Source: Dactylorhiza incarnata (taxonomy: Eukaryota > Streptophyta > Magnoliopsida > Asparagales > Orchidaceae). Taken from it: a stretch of DNA of 64,000 bases. The position numbers were made by a program, and so were the translations under genes. The number at the start of each line of letters is the position of its first letter. The first letter of the stretch is position 1. The stretch spans positions 372,001 through 436,000 of the forward strand of contig JAWHQI010000061.1 in the NCBI GenBank assembly GCA_033032865.1, in the 5' to 3' direction. The notes below the pieces were generated by a model. That model made no database searches and was not told where the DNA came from. It worked only from the letters and a program-made list of their open reading frames with translations. Of the stretch, positions 53,478 through 64,000 are shown piece after piece.

Positions 53478-55720
53478 ACGTGCCCCAGAGAAATGATTCT
53501 TTCTTCATATTTTTTCTCCAACAAAGTGACAATTCACCTTAATGTGCTGGTACGCTTATGAAATACAAGATTAATAGTAATCTGAATGACAACTTGATTG
53601 TCACACCATAATTGAGTGGGTTCATGAACAAGATAGCTTATCTCTTAAAGGATCTGTCTAGTATGAGATATAGCACAATATTCATCTTCAACACTGGGGC
53701 CGGGTTTGGCTCCGTGGAAGCCCCGCAGAGAAAATCCGCACTGAAGCCACCGTGACATTAGTGGCCTCCGCACGGTGGATTTCCATGAAATGGGGCAGAT
53801 CCCCATCGCGCGGCCACGACACCACTAAACGGGTTGCGATGTAACCGTTCAGATAGATCATTCCGGACGCGCGGGATCTACCCCGCCAAACGCCACCTAG
53901 ATCTAGCAACAGTGGTTTGCTTCTTACTTCGCCACGAGATTAGGTTGCCACCCAAGAAAACTGTAAAATTGATGGTGAATTTTCGAGTGGCTAAGAATCC
54001 CGCCCAATCATAGTCATATAATGCTTCAATATTATTATAGTCATGGTCATTATAAACTAAACCATGACCTAGATCTTTTTTCACATATTGTATAATACAA
54101 AGGACAAGAACATTTGTAGAAGATGTCATAAATTGGCTGACTTTGCTTACGACACATGAAATGTATGGACGTGTCATAATGAGATAGTTCAGTTTGCCAA
54201 TCTGCATTATTTCTCTGGGCAATTAAATAACATGATTTTCATATAGAGACTCTTCTCGCCTGGTTCAAATGGGGAATCAGTTGTATCACATTGAGACATA
54301 CCCAAATCTTTGTGGAGATACAAAACATACTTCATTTGACATAGGAAGGTACCTTTCTTGTAATCAGCAACTTCAAGGCCGCAAAAGTATCTCAGTGGAC
54401 CAATACCCTTCGTCTGAAAGTTCTGGTGCAGGAAGGCCTTGAGACAAGCAATCCCTTGTAAGTCACTTTCAGCGATGACAACGTCCTCAACATAAACAAC
54501 TAATAGAATGCTGCCTGCCAAGGTGTGCTGATAGAAGACAGATAAAACCTTTTGGCTTATTTGCGATCCAAATTGATTCACTATTGCACGGAAGTGTCCA
54601 AATCAAGCACATGGAGACATCTCCAATCCACACAAGACCTTTTGGAGATGACATACCTTCGAACACTCCCCATCGGCAACGAACCATGGATGTTGTTCCA
54701 TATAACCCTCATCTTCAAGGACCCCATGTAGAAACACATTTTTGATGTCCAATTGGTACATAGGACAATGGTGAGTTGCTGCAAGAGAAAGGAATAGGAG
54801 AATAGAAGACATTTATCCACTGAGGTAAATGTTTCATCATATAACCTCAAGGAATATGTCTTTGCAACTAATCGATATTTTAGGTGATCCAGAGACAAGA
54901 AGGAGATGTAATATATAACGGAGTATCTCTATAAGTGTGAGTACCTTTTCGAATAGCAATGAGGAGTTCAGTACTCCCAAGACAAGAAGGAGATGGTATG
55001 TTTGCAGACTCTCCCTACCTGAGGTGTCTAAAGGAACATGCATGTCCATACTCTGAGTAGAGGTAGACGGGGGCGCGCACATGGAATCCGTAGAACGACA
55101 GGAATAAGTGACCCCAAAAGGGATTTCTCGAGCCCGCATAGTGGGGGCAGAGGTAGAGTAGGAGGGAAAGTGAGGATGGTGTCGAGAGACACAACATAGT
55201 CTGGTGACGTAGGTTCCATAGGAGAGAATGGAACGGATTCGACAAATGCAATATCCGAAGAGATAATGTATCGCCTGAGTTCTGGTGAGTAGCACTAATA
55301 ACCCCTGGTGGTGCGAGAGTACCCAAAAAAGATACACTTTATGGATCAAGTTTAGATAGAGATGGTCGAGCATCGCGAACAAAACACGCAAAACCAAACA
55401 CATGAGGGGGTAAAGGATGTGTTGATTGCATAGGAAATAGTGTGTTGTGGCGTCTCACCATGAAGTGAATGAGAAGACGGTTGATGAGATAAGTGGCGGT
55501 AAGAACGATATCACCTCAAACATGTTTAGGCATTTGCATGTGATGTAAGAGCGCATGAGTGATCTCCAAGAGATGGCGATTTTTGCGTTCGACAATACCA
55601 TCTGTTAAGGTGTGTCGGGACATGACGACATAGGCTGAGACAAATATTCGCGACCATTGTCATTTGATGACATTTCAGTCTAATTGAAAATTGAGTAAAA
55701 AATTCATTCCACAAATTTTG
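53478..55720 (-). pseudogene. Copia B: integrase C-terminus, reverse transcriptase, RNase H
   Basis: Reading from 55720 downward, the minus strand shows the integrase C-terminal linker (LDPKSVKC-like, FLGYS-like residues). The reverse transcriptase follows (YQLDIKNVFLHGVLEDEGYMEQ, VCHLQKVLCGLE, LLVVYVEDVVIA with Glu in place of the usual Asp of YVDD, and FLHQNFQTKGIGPLRYFCGLEVA). RNase H comes last (LIMTRPYISCVVSKVSQFM, DWAGFLATRK, then a MITE, then CHFV). Frame changes and stops occur throughout. Confidence 0.85.
53696..53896. mobile_element. Small MITE inside the RNase H region of copia B
   Basis: Ends GGGGCCGGGTTTGGCTC and CCCCGCCAAACGCCACC are imperfect inverted repeats. Removing about 200 bp rejoins the minus-strand copia codons (TVARS to SVEDEYCAIS). 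The short GC-rich body has inverted 'ggaagccccgc' and 'gcggatttccatg' phrases and resembles 58780-58870 in part. The target duplication is too short to define. Confidence 0.6.
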
Positions 55721-56289
55721 AAAATGGAGAACAGTTCGGAACTAAATGCAACTCATACTAGTAAAATCATAAATAAATGTAACATAATAACAATGACCTA
55801 ATAACGTAGGGACTGGACAAGGTCCCCAAGCATCAGAGTGAACAACATCAAAAGGTGCAAGCGCTCATTTAGTATCACGAGGTATATAGCTAACACAATG
55901 ATGTTTAGCAAAATGACAAGAGTCGTAACTACAAGTACAACAAACTTTAATTCAGGGAACAAATACGGGAGAACAAAAGCAGGAGGGTAACCATGGAGAT
56001 AGTTGAGATCCAGAAGCCAGGCAGAGGCAGTGGACATGCAACAGAAGAAGCTTTATACAGAACATACACGCCCCACTCATCTTCCCTTTATCTATAATAC
56101 AGTTTGTTGTCTATTCCTAAGAAACATAACCAAAAGAGGCGAATATAACATTGCAATGCAAATCATGAGTCAATTACTAATAGACAGGAGATTATAAGCA
56201 AATTGTGGAACATTGGCAACTGTGGACAAAGTCATGTCAAAAGTGATTGCACAGTTACCAAATCCCACGATAGTGCAGTAGATCCATCA

Positions 56290-57820
56290 GCTACAATGAT
56301 GGACGTACCCCTATGAGGGCAGTACGAATGTGAGATATTTGTTGTATTGGTAAGGTGATCAGAACACCATAATCTGCCAAACCAATGAATAGGCATTGAG
56401 TGGTGCAGGTTGGTTGTATGGTCTGAGCAACGACAACACTATATGATGGCTCTAGCTGAAGTGACTGGAGTCGATTATATTCATCTTCAGAGATCTCTAC
56501 GGTCTTCCTTCTTCCAGTATCAGCAACGTGAGCAGAGCAAGACGTCGGGGAAGAAGTCCGAGAGGCCCACTCAGATTTCCCATGAAGAGCACAACATGTG
56601 TCTTTGGTGTGGGTTGTGGCCTTGATGTCCACGGTGGATGCAATGTCGAGTATCAGTGTCACGACTGCGACCAAGACGTCCTCCACGACCGCCTCCACGT
56701 CCTCCACGTCTTCCGCATCCTCCACGTCTTCCACATCCTCCACATCCTCCACATCCTCCACGTCCTCCACGTCCTCCACATCCTCCACGGGAAGCAAGGG
56801 CAATGAGCTCAAAAGTACTGGAGAGTACTAGAGGAGATTTGCAAAGCAAAGGGTGGGATTTCTACACTTACCGACCCAACCTTTGTCAAGAGATGATAAA
56901 CAATAGAAGAATAAAGAGTGGGTAGACTTGTCAGCATTTCAGTTTTGGTGGTCGAGAAATGGAGTGAGACCATTCAATAGCCACATGAGAAGTATTTGTT
57001 CCCTCAGGGTCTAATGTTCCTCTTTGGTAGAAGAAATTTCCCATATATTAAGGATTTCATAGGCACGTAACTTCCACTCGGTAAAGTACTCAGTGACTAG
57101 ACGGTTACCCTACCATAAAGCAGCCGGTTTGGGAACAGCTCACCTAAGCGAGTCATGTTATTTGTTTGAGAGAACATCATATGCAAAGTGTCCCAGAGCT
57201 CCTTTGTGATATTGCAATTCTTGCACATTTGTTGAACAGGTGGATCCATGGAACTGAGGAGTAAAGCAAAGATCCGGCAGTTCTCAGTTGTCACTATACC
57301 AATATTCGTACTCGTGACTTCCTAGTTTATGAACTGGAAGACGAGTGAGATGATGCATACGATGTACACCAGCAAAAGACATGATGACGCCCTTCTTCTA
57401 TAATTTGAAATTGGAAGGGATTAAGATGGTGGTGGCTAGCTTAGTATTTAACGGGAATACATTGTTACTGTCGATGATTGGTGTAAAGAAAGTGATGGAA
57501 AAAGATTCTTTAGACATGTTTCAAGATTTTTTAGACAACTGGAAGAACGGGTAGCAAGGATCACAACAATCACGACAATAGGGATCATCGACTGCGAGCC
57601 TGAGCGGAAGATTCTGGAGTAGGGATCGGACGGTAGCAATGGATCGTCGATTGCTAGGGCAGACTGCAGAGATCGTCGACTGCAGTCACGATAAAGATCG
57701 TTGTCGGGCTTCAGTGCGGAAGATTGTCGTTGATTGCAGAGATCGTCGCCAACATCAGTCACGACAGAGATAACTCATGCGGAAGATTCTCGTCTTTGGG
57801 TTGTGTCAGACACACAGAGG
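56290..57820 (-). pseudogene. Copia B: gag and nucleic-acid-binding region
   Basis: Minus-strand gag motifs include CRIFALLLSSMDPPVQQM, ELWDTLHMMFSQTN and, further on, LVTEYFTEWKLRAYE. A 9-bp repeat block at about 56685-56795 ('cctccacatcctccacgt...') encodes glycine/arginine-rich RGG repeats in the gag frame, or Asp-Val-Glu in another frame. It is followed by zinc-knuckle-like residues (TKDTCCALHGKSEWAS). The repeat block is part of gag and not a separate gene. Confidence 0.75.
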
Positions 57821-58048
57821 AAAGATTGAAGCCATCGTCGTGATTAATCGGAGAAATATCGAAGCCGATGCGTCGAAGCAAAGAAGTGTCGAAGCGTCAA
57901 AGACAGTGTCAAAGCAAAGATAGTGAAGCCGAAGTCATCGTTAATGGATCTCCAGTGGATCAGGTTCAACGAGAAATGTGGGGGAACAGTCGCGATGAGG
58001 GCGATGGTAGAGGAAAGCTCAAGCTCTTAACCTAGAGCTTCGATACCA

Positions 58049-58501
58049 CGTTACAAGATAGTTTGTGGAAAAATAATGCTCTCTTGCCCTGCAATCGGTA
58101 AGGATATATATATACAAAATGTAATGGAAATATACAAAATGTCTATATATAGGGCCATTTACCGGGACCTCCCCTCTAACTTTGCTAAATTACTGAGAGC
58201 ACCCCTCTTATTTTCGAAATTACAAAAAACTCCCCTATAAGTTAGCATAATTACAAAAACTTCCCTTGAAGTTTTAATTTCATTACAAAAAACCCCATCC
58301 GTGATACAATTTCATTACAAAAAAATCCAGAATTTTTGTTCATGATGTTATGAAATGAAAAGTTCAGGGGAGGTTTTTGTAATTTCGAAAATAAGAGGGG
58401 TGCTCTCAGTAATTATGCTAACTTACAGGGGAGGTACGGGTAATTATTTCTATATATATATACAAGTTACGGTATACAAAATGTAATGAAAATATTTAAT
58501 A
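58049..58501 (-). repeat. 5' LTR of copia B, interrupted by a MITE
   Basis: Without 58152-58449 it is about 155 bp and aligns with the left LTR. Its terminal TG is changed (reads TATTAAATATT from the outer end on the minus strand). Confidence 0.75.
58152..58449. mobile_element. MITE inside the 5' LTR of copia B
   Basis: The terminal 60-70 bases are inverted repeats: 'accgggacctcccctctaac', 'actgagagcacccctcttat' and 'tttcgaaattaca' are matched in order by their complements at the right end. The centre carries 'ttcatgatgttatgaaatga'. TATATATA-rich sequence borders both sides, so the target duplication cannot be fixed. Related to 24117-24346. Confidence 0.75.
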
Positions 58502-58979
58502 GGCTTGAATTCCAGTCAAAGTTGTAGTTTGACCGGAATTACCTCTTATTCCACCTCAAGGAATTAGTTGCTATTCCTGTCAGAGGGAATTAGCTAATTC
58601 CACATCCAAACGAGCCCTAAAAGAATTACGAAAGAAAGGGTGGAATAAGAAAAAATAATTATAGCAATTATATTGATAAGTAAAATATTCCTGAACTAAC
58701 ATTCTTTCTTATTGATGTGTGCCTATCGCTAAATTTTCTCCTCTCCACGCTCTCTGTACATTCTTGCATTAACATTAATGTTAAGCCTCGTTTGGGGCTG
58801 CAGATCTTCCATGATGGGGATCTGGAGGAATGCCTCCACAGCTTTGTGGCCATTTGACCACGCCACAATAGGACGTTTCATTGATTGCACAAAGGAAATC
58901 CGTGGAAAACCTAAGGATGTCGTCTGCGGGAATGGATTGTGGTTGCAGTCCGATTTCAGTGGATCAGGCGCGGTGACTT
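58502..58979. other. MITE remainder and unassigned sequence
   Basis: 58502-58620 continues the MITE-like sequence split by copia B ('gaattccagtcaaagttg' to 'ccaaacgagccctaaaag'). 58780-58979 is GC-richer, partly resembles the MITE at 53696-53896 ('ctccacagctttgtgg', 'ggaaatccgtgg'), and ends at the gypsy LTR. No gene. Confidence 0.45.
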
Positions 58980-59318
58980 TGTCATACCCCCGCAACCATT
59001 ACGGTTCGCAGGGCATCGATACGCACGGCGGCGCAAGGAGCAATCTCAAAACAACAGGGCTGAACCATCCGGTTCAACCCTCATCCAATAAAATAGAAGA
59101 ATAGGGGCTGAACCACCCAGGTTCAGCCCCTACATGGGGGGGCCGGCCAGCCCCCTTGACCCCGGGTATTAATAGGCCCGGGGTCTCCTAATGATGGTTA
59201 TGCAAGTATTTCCTCAAGGTATTCTCCTTTCTTCTCCTCTCAACACCTAATCTTCTTCTTCTCGTTAATCTCTCCCGTAGACCCCCTTCTTCTCTCTTGC
59301 CCTAGCAAGATCATAACA
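58980..59318 (+). repeat. 5' LTR of the gypsy element
   Basis: TGTCATACCCCCG to GATCATAACA, 339 bp, immediately followed by the PBS. It contains paired palindromes 'ggctgaaccatccggttcaacc' and 'ggctgaacc.cccaggttcagcc'. A partial relative begins at 63945. Confidence 0.75.
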
Positions 59319-59320
59319 TT

Positions 59321-59332
59321 TGGTATCAGAGC
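59321..59332 (+). other. Primer-binding site of the gypsy element
   Basis: TGGTATCAGAGC, complementary to the 3' end of plant initiator-Met tRNA, two bases after the LTR end. Confidence 0.88.
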
Positions 59333-59347
59333 ATCGTTCCTGCAACG

Positions 59348-62300
59348 ATGGTGACACGTAACGAGACGGAGATCGTGCGACTCGCATCCCTCGAGGAGAA
59401 CTATGTAGGGCTGACGGATACGGTGGCGGCGATCGAACAACAAGTGAAAGTTTCCCACAAAAGTCTGGAAGAACGCTTTGAGGCGAGGATGGAAGAGATT
59501 AAATCCCTATTGGTGCAAAATCTGAAGGCGAAGGCGACGATGGGGGACGGACCCGACGTGGAGATCTCAAATAACCCCCACGAAGTGGGTTCCGGCTCGG
59601 GATCGGGCATCGGAGGCGACCCCGAGGCCGGAAGGACTGCGGGAACCCTATCGAGGGTCGGCGGACAGGCGTCGGACCCAACGATGGGTCCGGCTGGCAG
59701 CGGCGTCCCCGGAGGGAGTCAGGAAGCAGGCGGGCAGGCACCTCCGGATGGGGGCTGGGTGGTCGGCGGAGGCCAGCATGGGGCCACACGGCGTCGGCAA
59801 CGGGATTGCGCCCAGGCTGGGGTTCGGCTCACTCCCGGCTACAGGGTTCGGGTCCGGACAGCAGTTGGGGTACCCGGGGAGGCCGTGGAACCAAGGATTG
59901 AGGCCGTTTCAGCCCACCGGGGCAAATGCAGTACCGATCGGAGGCGTGGCAGGAATCCTTCCGCTCCCATAGGCCATCGCACCGAACCCGGGATACGGGA
60001 ACGCAAATTTGGGGCGGGAGAGGCCACCACAGGTCGAACAATGGGGCGGAGGACAACCAGGAGGCTATGACAGGATAGGGGCCGATTGGGGGCAGCGGTA
60101 CCACCGGAGCCACCACACCAACTTGGCGAGCAACGAAGGCCGATGGGCCAAGACGTGTGGGGCAACGGCGGGACGAACCAACGACCATACATGCAGCCCA
60201 AGCGGACGCGTATGAACTTTCCGAAGTTCAAAGGGGTAGAGGCGTTGGAATGGGTACAAAAGGCAGAGCTTTTTTTCAACTACCAGGAGATACCGGAGGA
60301 ACAAAGGGTTCAACTAGCAGCATTCCACCTGGAAGATGATGCTTACCAGTGGACAAAATGGTTCCTGCGAGGACGTGCCTATGCACCTTGGGAGGAGTTC
60401 GTAGAAGCCTTTTCCGCACGCTTTGGGCCGCTCGAATGTGAAGACGTGGAGGCTACTTTACAGAAGCTTCGTCAGCGGGGAACCGTGATGGAGTACAGGA
60501 CGGAATTTGAGCGGTTAGCGAATCGAGTTTCTTGGGAAGAGAAGACCATGCTGAGCTGTTTTATTTCCGGCTTGAAGGATCATCTGAGGGATGAAGTACA
60601 CGCGTATATGCCACGCAGTTTGAGCCACGTGATCAGCTTGGCACGGATACAGGAGGAGCGTTTCAACCGACAACAAAACTGGGCCACAGCAAGAGCCCCA
60701 CCAGCCCCAATGACGGGCCGACGGGAGATACCACTGACGGTTAGACCGACTGTGACGAGACTTACTTGGCCTGAGCTGCAAGCAAGGAAGGAGAAGGACC
60801 TGTGTTTCAACTGTGATGAGAAGTTCGCTCCGGGACATCGTTGCCAGAAGGTCCAGGTTTTCATGCTAAGGGAGGAGGACGAGGAGGAGGTCCCTGTCAA
60901 CCTTGAGGAGGAGGACGGGTTGGACTTAGCGGAGTTTGGGGTTTCCATACAGGCTATGGAGGGGTGCACGACGCCTCTTACTTTGCGCATCAAGGGGAGG
61001 ATTGGCCAGGAGCGAGTGACCATTTTGATTGATAGTGGGAGCACCCACAACTTCATCAACCCCGAGGTGGCATTGAAGGCGGGGCATACAGTTGACAAGG
61101 GAGCCTCTTTTCAGGTTATGGTGGCCGATGGCAGCAAGTTGAAGTGTGAAGGGGTGCTGAAGGGAGTCGAGTTGCGGATGCAGGGGTACGTGTGCTACAC
61201 CGACGTCTACCTCTTGCCCATTAGAGGGTCCGATATGGTCCTTGGGGTGCAGTGGCTCCACCAGTTGAGACGGGTGACCACGGATTGGGATCGGATGACG
61301 CTCGAGTTTACTCAGCAGGGGACGGACCATTGCTTGCACGGCATGCGGTCATCCCCTCTTAAGGAAATTTCTATCCGGAGCCTACAGCGATTGGGGGAGC
61401 AGGGCAGCGCGATGGCCATGGTACTAGGAGGGGCGGCCAGCGGGCCTGACATCCCTGAGGAACCCGAGCAGATACAGGCCTTATTGACGCAGTTCGAGGA
61501 TGTTTTCCAGGAGCCGCACACTCTTCCTCCCTCGAGGTTTCGTGACCACCAGATCCAGTTGAAAGCAGGGGCGGATCCGACCAATGTCCGGCCCTACCGC
61601 TATCCTCATATACAGAAGACGGAGATAGAGCGCAGCGTTCGTGAGATGCTATCCACCGGCATCATACGACCCAACACCAGTGCCTTCTCCTCACCGATCA
61701 TATTGGTGAAGAAGAAGGATGGCTCTTGGAGGTTTTGCGTCGATTATCGGAGCCTGAATAGCTCTACTATTAAAGACAAGTTTCCAATTCCGATGATCGA
61801 GGAGCTACTTGACGAGTTGCATGGAGCGAGCTTATTTACCAAGCTGGATCTCCGATCTGGCTACCATCAAATCCGGATGAAAGAGAATGACATCCACAAG
61901 ACGGCGTTCCGAACCCACGATGGCCATTACGAGTTCTTAGTGATGTCGTTCGGGTTGGCCAACGCTCCATCTACCTTCCAGGCAGTGATGAACGAGATAT
62001 TTCGACCACTTCTTCGCCGGTATGTTTTAGTTTTCTTTGATGACATATTGATCTATAGCAGGAGTTGGGACGAGCATCTGGAGCACGTTCGACATGTACT
62101 TACCATCTTGCGGGAGCACCAGTTGTACGCCAAGTGATCCAAATGCTCCTTCGGGCAGGCGGAGGCCGAGTGCTTGGGGCACCTGGTTTCGGCTCAAGGG
62201 GTCCAGGCTGACCCGAGGAAGATAGAGAGCATGGTGACCTGGCCGCAACCCACGACGATCCGGGCCTTACGAGGCTTTCTCGGGCTGACCGGTTATTATC

Positions 62301-63142
62301 GCCGATTCGTGAAGGACTACGGGAAGATAGCCCGACCTCTTACCCAGCTGTTGCAGAAGGATGCCTTTCAGTGGCATGCAGAGGCGGAAGAAGCGTTCCA
62401 GGCTCTGAAACGGGCCATGACGACCACACCGGTGTTGGCACTTCCAGATTTCTCCAAGGATTTTGTTATGGAGACTGATGTATCAGGAGTCGGGATAGGC
62501 GCGGTCTTGATGCAAGAGGGCCGTCCGTTAGCTTATTTCCGCAAGGCATTAACACCCAGGACCTTGGGGCTGTCTACATACGAGAAGGAGATGCTCGCCA
62601 TCCTCCACGCGGTCGCCATGTGGCGACCTTATCTTCTGGGGCGGCGCTTCCAGGTCCGCACGGACCATCAGAGCTTGAAGCACTTCCTAGAGCAGCGATT
62701 GACATCCCCCCTACAGCAGAAATGGCTGACAAAACTACTGGGGTACGACTACGAGATCGTCTACAAGCAGGAGAAGGAGAATGTGGTGGCCGATGCTTTA
62801 TCCTGCCTACCGGAGAGTTCCCTGTCCCACGTTTCGGGACCGGTGATCGAATCCTTGGACGAGATACAGGCGGAAGTTCGCCAGGACCCAGCACTCCGTA
62901 TTATTGTTGAGGCATTGCAGCAGGGTCGGCCCACGGAGGCCGGCTATCACCTACAGGGAGCGCGGCTGTACTACCAGGGCCGGCTAGTTATTCCCGCCAC
63001 ATCACCATGGCGTACCATCATGATACAGGAGTTCCATGCTTCCCCGACCGGTGGCCACGCCGATATCCTTCGGACCCTACAGTGGGTCAGGGCAAATGTG
63101 TTTTGGAAGGGGATGAGGCAGGATGTTCAGCAGTTCGTGTGA
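59348..63142 (+). pseudogene. Ty3/gypsy gag-pol, cut in the integrase
   Basis: ATG at 59348 opens an N-terminal coiled-coil-like segment (LEENYVGLTDTVAAIEQQ). A Gly/Pro-rich linker (about 59560-60150) changes frame at least twice, with matching reading resuming by 60200. The gag core follows ([29 protein letters not shown]), then the zinc knuckle [14 protein letters not shown], protease [13 protein letters not shown], and reverse transcriptase ([38 protein letters not shown]). A TGA at 62135-62137 lies between reverse transcriptase and its connection domain. RNase H (FVMETDVSGVGIGAVL, RTDHQSLKHFLEQ) follows, then the integrase zinc-binding start (GGHADILRTLQWVRANVFWKGM). The frame ends where an LTR is inserted at 63138. 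The integrase core, any chromodomain and the 3' LTR are missing. Confidence 0.92.
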
Positions 63143-63944
63143 AGACCCAATTTCCCCATACGAATTAAAATAACATAATTTTTGTGATGTCGCTATATTA
63201 CGACAATTTGATGAAATTTGGTATGCTTGGTGTGCGTATAACATAATACTTGTGATGTCGCTATATTAAATAAGTCGTCATGAAGAGAAAATAACATGAA
63301 GTTGGTGTGCCAATAGTCTTAAGAGTTGAGGATGAATTTGAGTGCTAATAGGAGACATTGGTGTGCGTATAGTAAAATGTGTGGATTACTTAGATTAGCT
63401 TGTTCAAATATATTGGGTGTGCCAAAGAGAAATGAATTTGGGTTTTAATAGGAGATGCCAAAGAGAAATGAATTTGGGTTTTAATAGAAAAAATTAATTC
63501 AATTAGGCTTAGGCGGTAGGCGCCGGCGGTGGGTTTTTATTGGACCGGTTCATTAGGCATCAAAGGAAACCGAGCCCCTCTTCATTCTCGTCTTCACTTC
63601 CGCCCCGCCTCCTGGAGAGCCCGACGAACTAGGGCTGGCTATGCCTCTTCTTCCTCATCGACGACCTTTCTCGTGCGTATCAATTGCAAGCCGATACTCA
63701 GCGTTCCGCTAGGGCTCGACGAAGATCCTCCTCCTGCAGCGAGAGACGAACGAAGAAGAACTAGGGCTCGACGACTTCTCTTGTACCAGACGACATCAAA
63801 AGCGAACATAGCCCCTCTTTCCTCTTCGATTCGACATGGGATCTCTCGGCAGAGCTCGTCGTTGGTGCTGGAAGATATCTCTGTTGTTTCTGCTGCTGTT
63901 TTCTGCGGTGTTGCCGTGTTCGGCCGACAGCTTTGGGTGCAATC
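63138..63944 (+). repeat. LTR inserted in the gypsy integrase (inner end not defined)
   Basis: TGTGAAGACCCAATTTCC is a typical start of plant gypsy LTRs and interrupts the integrase codons at this point. The first part has direct repeats ('ttgtgatgtcgctatatta' at about 63182 and 63251; 'gccaaagagaaatgaatttg' at about 63431 and 63458). The second part is GC-richer with repeated 'ctagggctcgacga'. The far end lies beyond or within the next LTR at 63945. Confidence 0.5.
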
Positions 63945-64000
63945 TGTTACGCCCCCGGACGGATCCGAAGGCGACAGCGGGGCTGAACCAACTGGTTCAG
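63836..64000 (+). CDS. Open frame with a signal-peptide-like start (open at window end)
   Basis: The frame starts at ATG 63836: MGSLGRARRWCWK, then a hydrophobic stretch ISLLFLLLFSAVLPC, then SADSFGCNL. The positive N-terminus, hydrophobic core and small residues before SADS resemble a secretory signal peptide. It is still open at the window edge, but from 63945 the sequence is an LTR start, so the later residues come from inserted DNA. It could be a captured or truncated exon within the LTR, or chance in C/T-rich sequence. Confidence 0.25.
   Translation, partial: MGSLGRARRWCWKISLLFLLLFSAVLPCSADSFGCNLLRPRTDPKATAGLNQLVQ
63945..64000 (+). repeat. Start of another LTR related to 58980-59318
   Basis: TGTTACGCCCCCGGACGG followed by 'ggggctgaaccaactggttcag' parallels the start and the GGCTGAACC...GGTTCAGCC palindrome of the LTR at 58980, with many differences. 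It is the edge of a related element, or a diverged 3' LTR of the same one, and runs out of the window. Confidence 0.55.

Larger units (their letters stand above)
51468..58501 (-). mobile_element. Copia B: decayed Ty1/copia element with three nested insertions
   Basis: The left LTR (51468-51594, 127 bp; the 3' LTR) and right LTR (58049-58501, the 5' LTR, enlarged by a MITE) share 'atagtttg.ggaaaaataatgctctct' and 'atacaagttac.(g)tatacaaaat'. The exact duplication GGCTT (51463-51467 and 58502-58506) confirms the ends. The minus strand carries a PBS-like TGGTATCGAAGC next to the right LTR and a polypurine tract next to the left LTR. In between, in coding order, come gag, a glycine-rich/zinc-knuckle region, integrase C-terminus, reverse transcriptase and RNase H, all broken. 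Later insertions are a solo LTR (51720-53477), a MITE (53696-53896) and a MITE within the 5' LTR (58152-58449). Confidence 0.88.

Noticed and set aside
56528..56925. Ser/Thr-, His/Leu- or Pro/Arg-repeat ORFs over the 9-bp repeat block
   Set aside because: The block is the RGG-coding part of copia B gag on the minus strand; the other frames are by-products.
62574..62910. Antisense and alternative-frame ORFs over RNase H
   Set aside because: The plus-strand frame has RNase H motifs; these are shadows in GC-rich sequence.

Overview
This is repeat-dense nuclear DNA from a flowering plant, probably a eudicot. The evidence is a GT-AG intron-rich gene with plant-type protein sequence, Ty1/copia and Ty3/gypsy LTR retrotransposons, an Au-type SINE, a LINE remnant, a hAT DNA transposon and many foldback MITEs. 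I cannot name the species. At most two host genes are visible.

Layout. 1-1471 holds the 5' end of a small non-autonomous LTR element on the minus strand. 1472-6380 holds copia and LINE reverse-transcriptase scraps and a solo LTR (4327-5527). About 6380-18600 is one decayed minus-strand copia element (copia A) split by a 7.45-kb hAT transposon (7357-14811) and by a solo LTR (16040-17654) that itself contains a MITE. At 18754-18916 an isolated minus-strand exon could encode a mitochondrial presequence. 19187-25660 is a cluster of foldback elements and palindromes.

From 26853 to beyond 50728 the minus strand carries a gene for the spliceosomal WD40 protein SMU1. Thirteen exons can be read and their phases join without a break for 382 codons, giving the C-terminal three quarters of the protein. 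Its introns have been enlarged by a very young LTR retrotransposon (29025-36642, LTRs identical as far as I can read), a 5' LTR with a gypsy scrap (38063-39480), an Au SINE (43042-43223) and a short LTR element (45406-47821). The N-terminal exons are not in the window.

51468-58501 is a second decayed copia element (copia B) with TSD GGCTT and three later insertions. 58980-63137 is a gypsy element with recognisable gag-pol. It is cut in the integrase by another LTR at 63138, and a further LTR begins at 63945.

The most unusual object is the hAT element. Besides a decayed hAT transposase gene it carries a second, 12-exon gene that combines a plant transposase-associated (Ptta/En/Spm, Transposase_24-like) region with a Ulp1/C48 cysteine protease domain. 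Both ends carry arrays of near-identical palindromes: eight on the left and four on the right.
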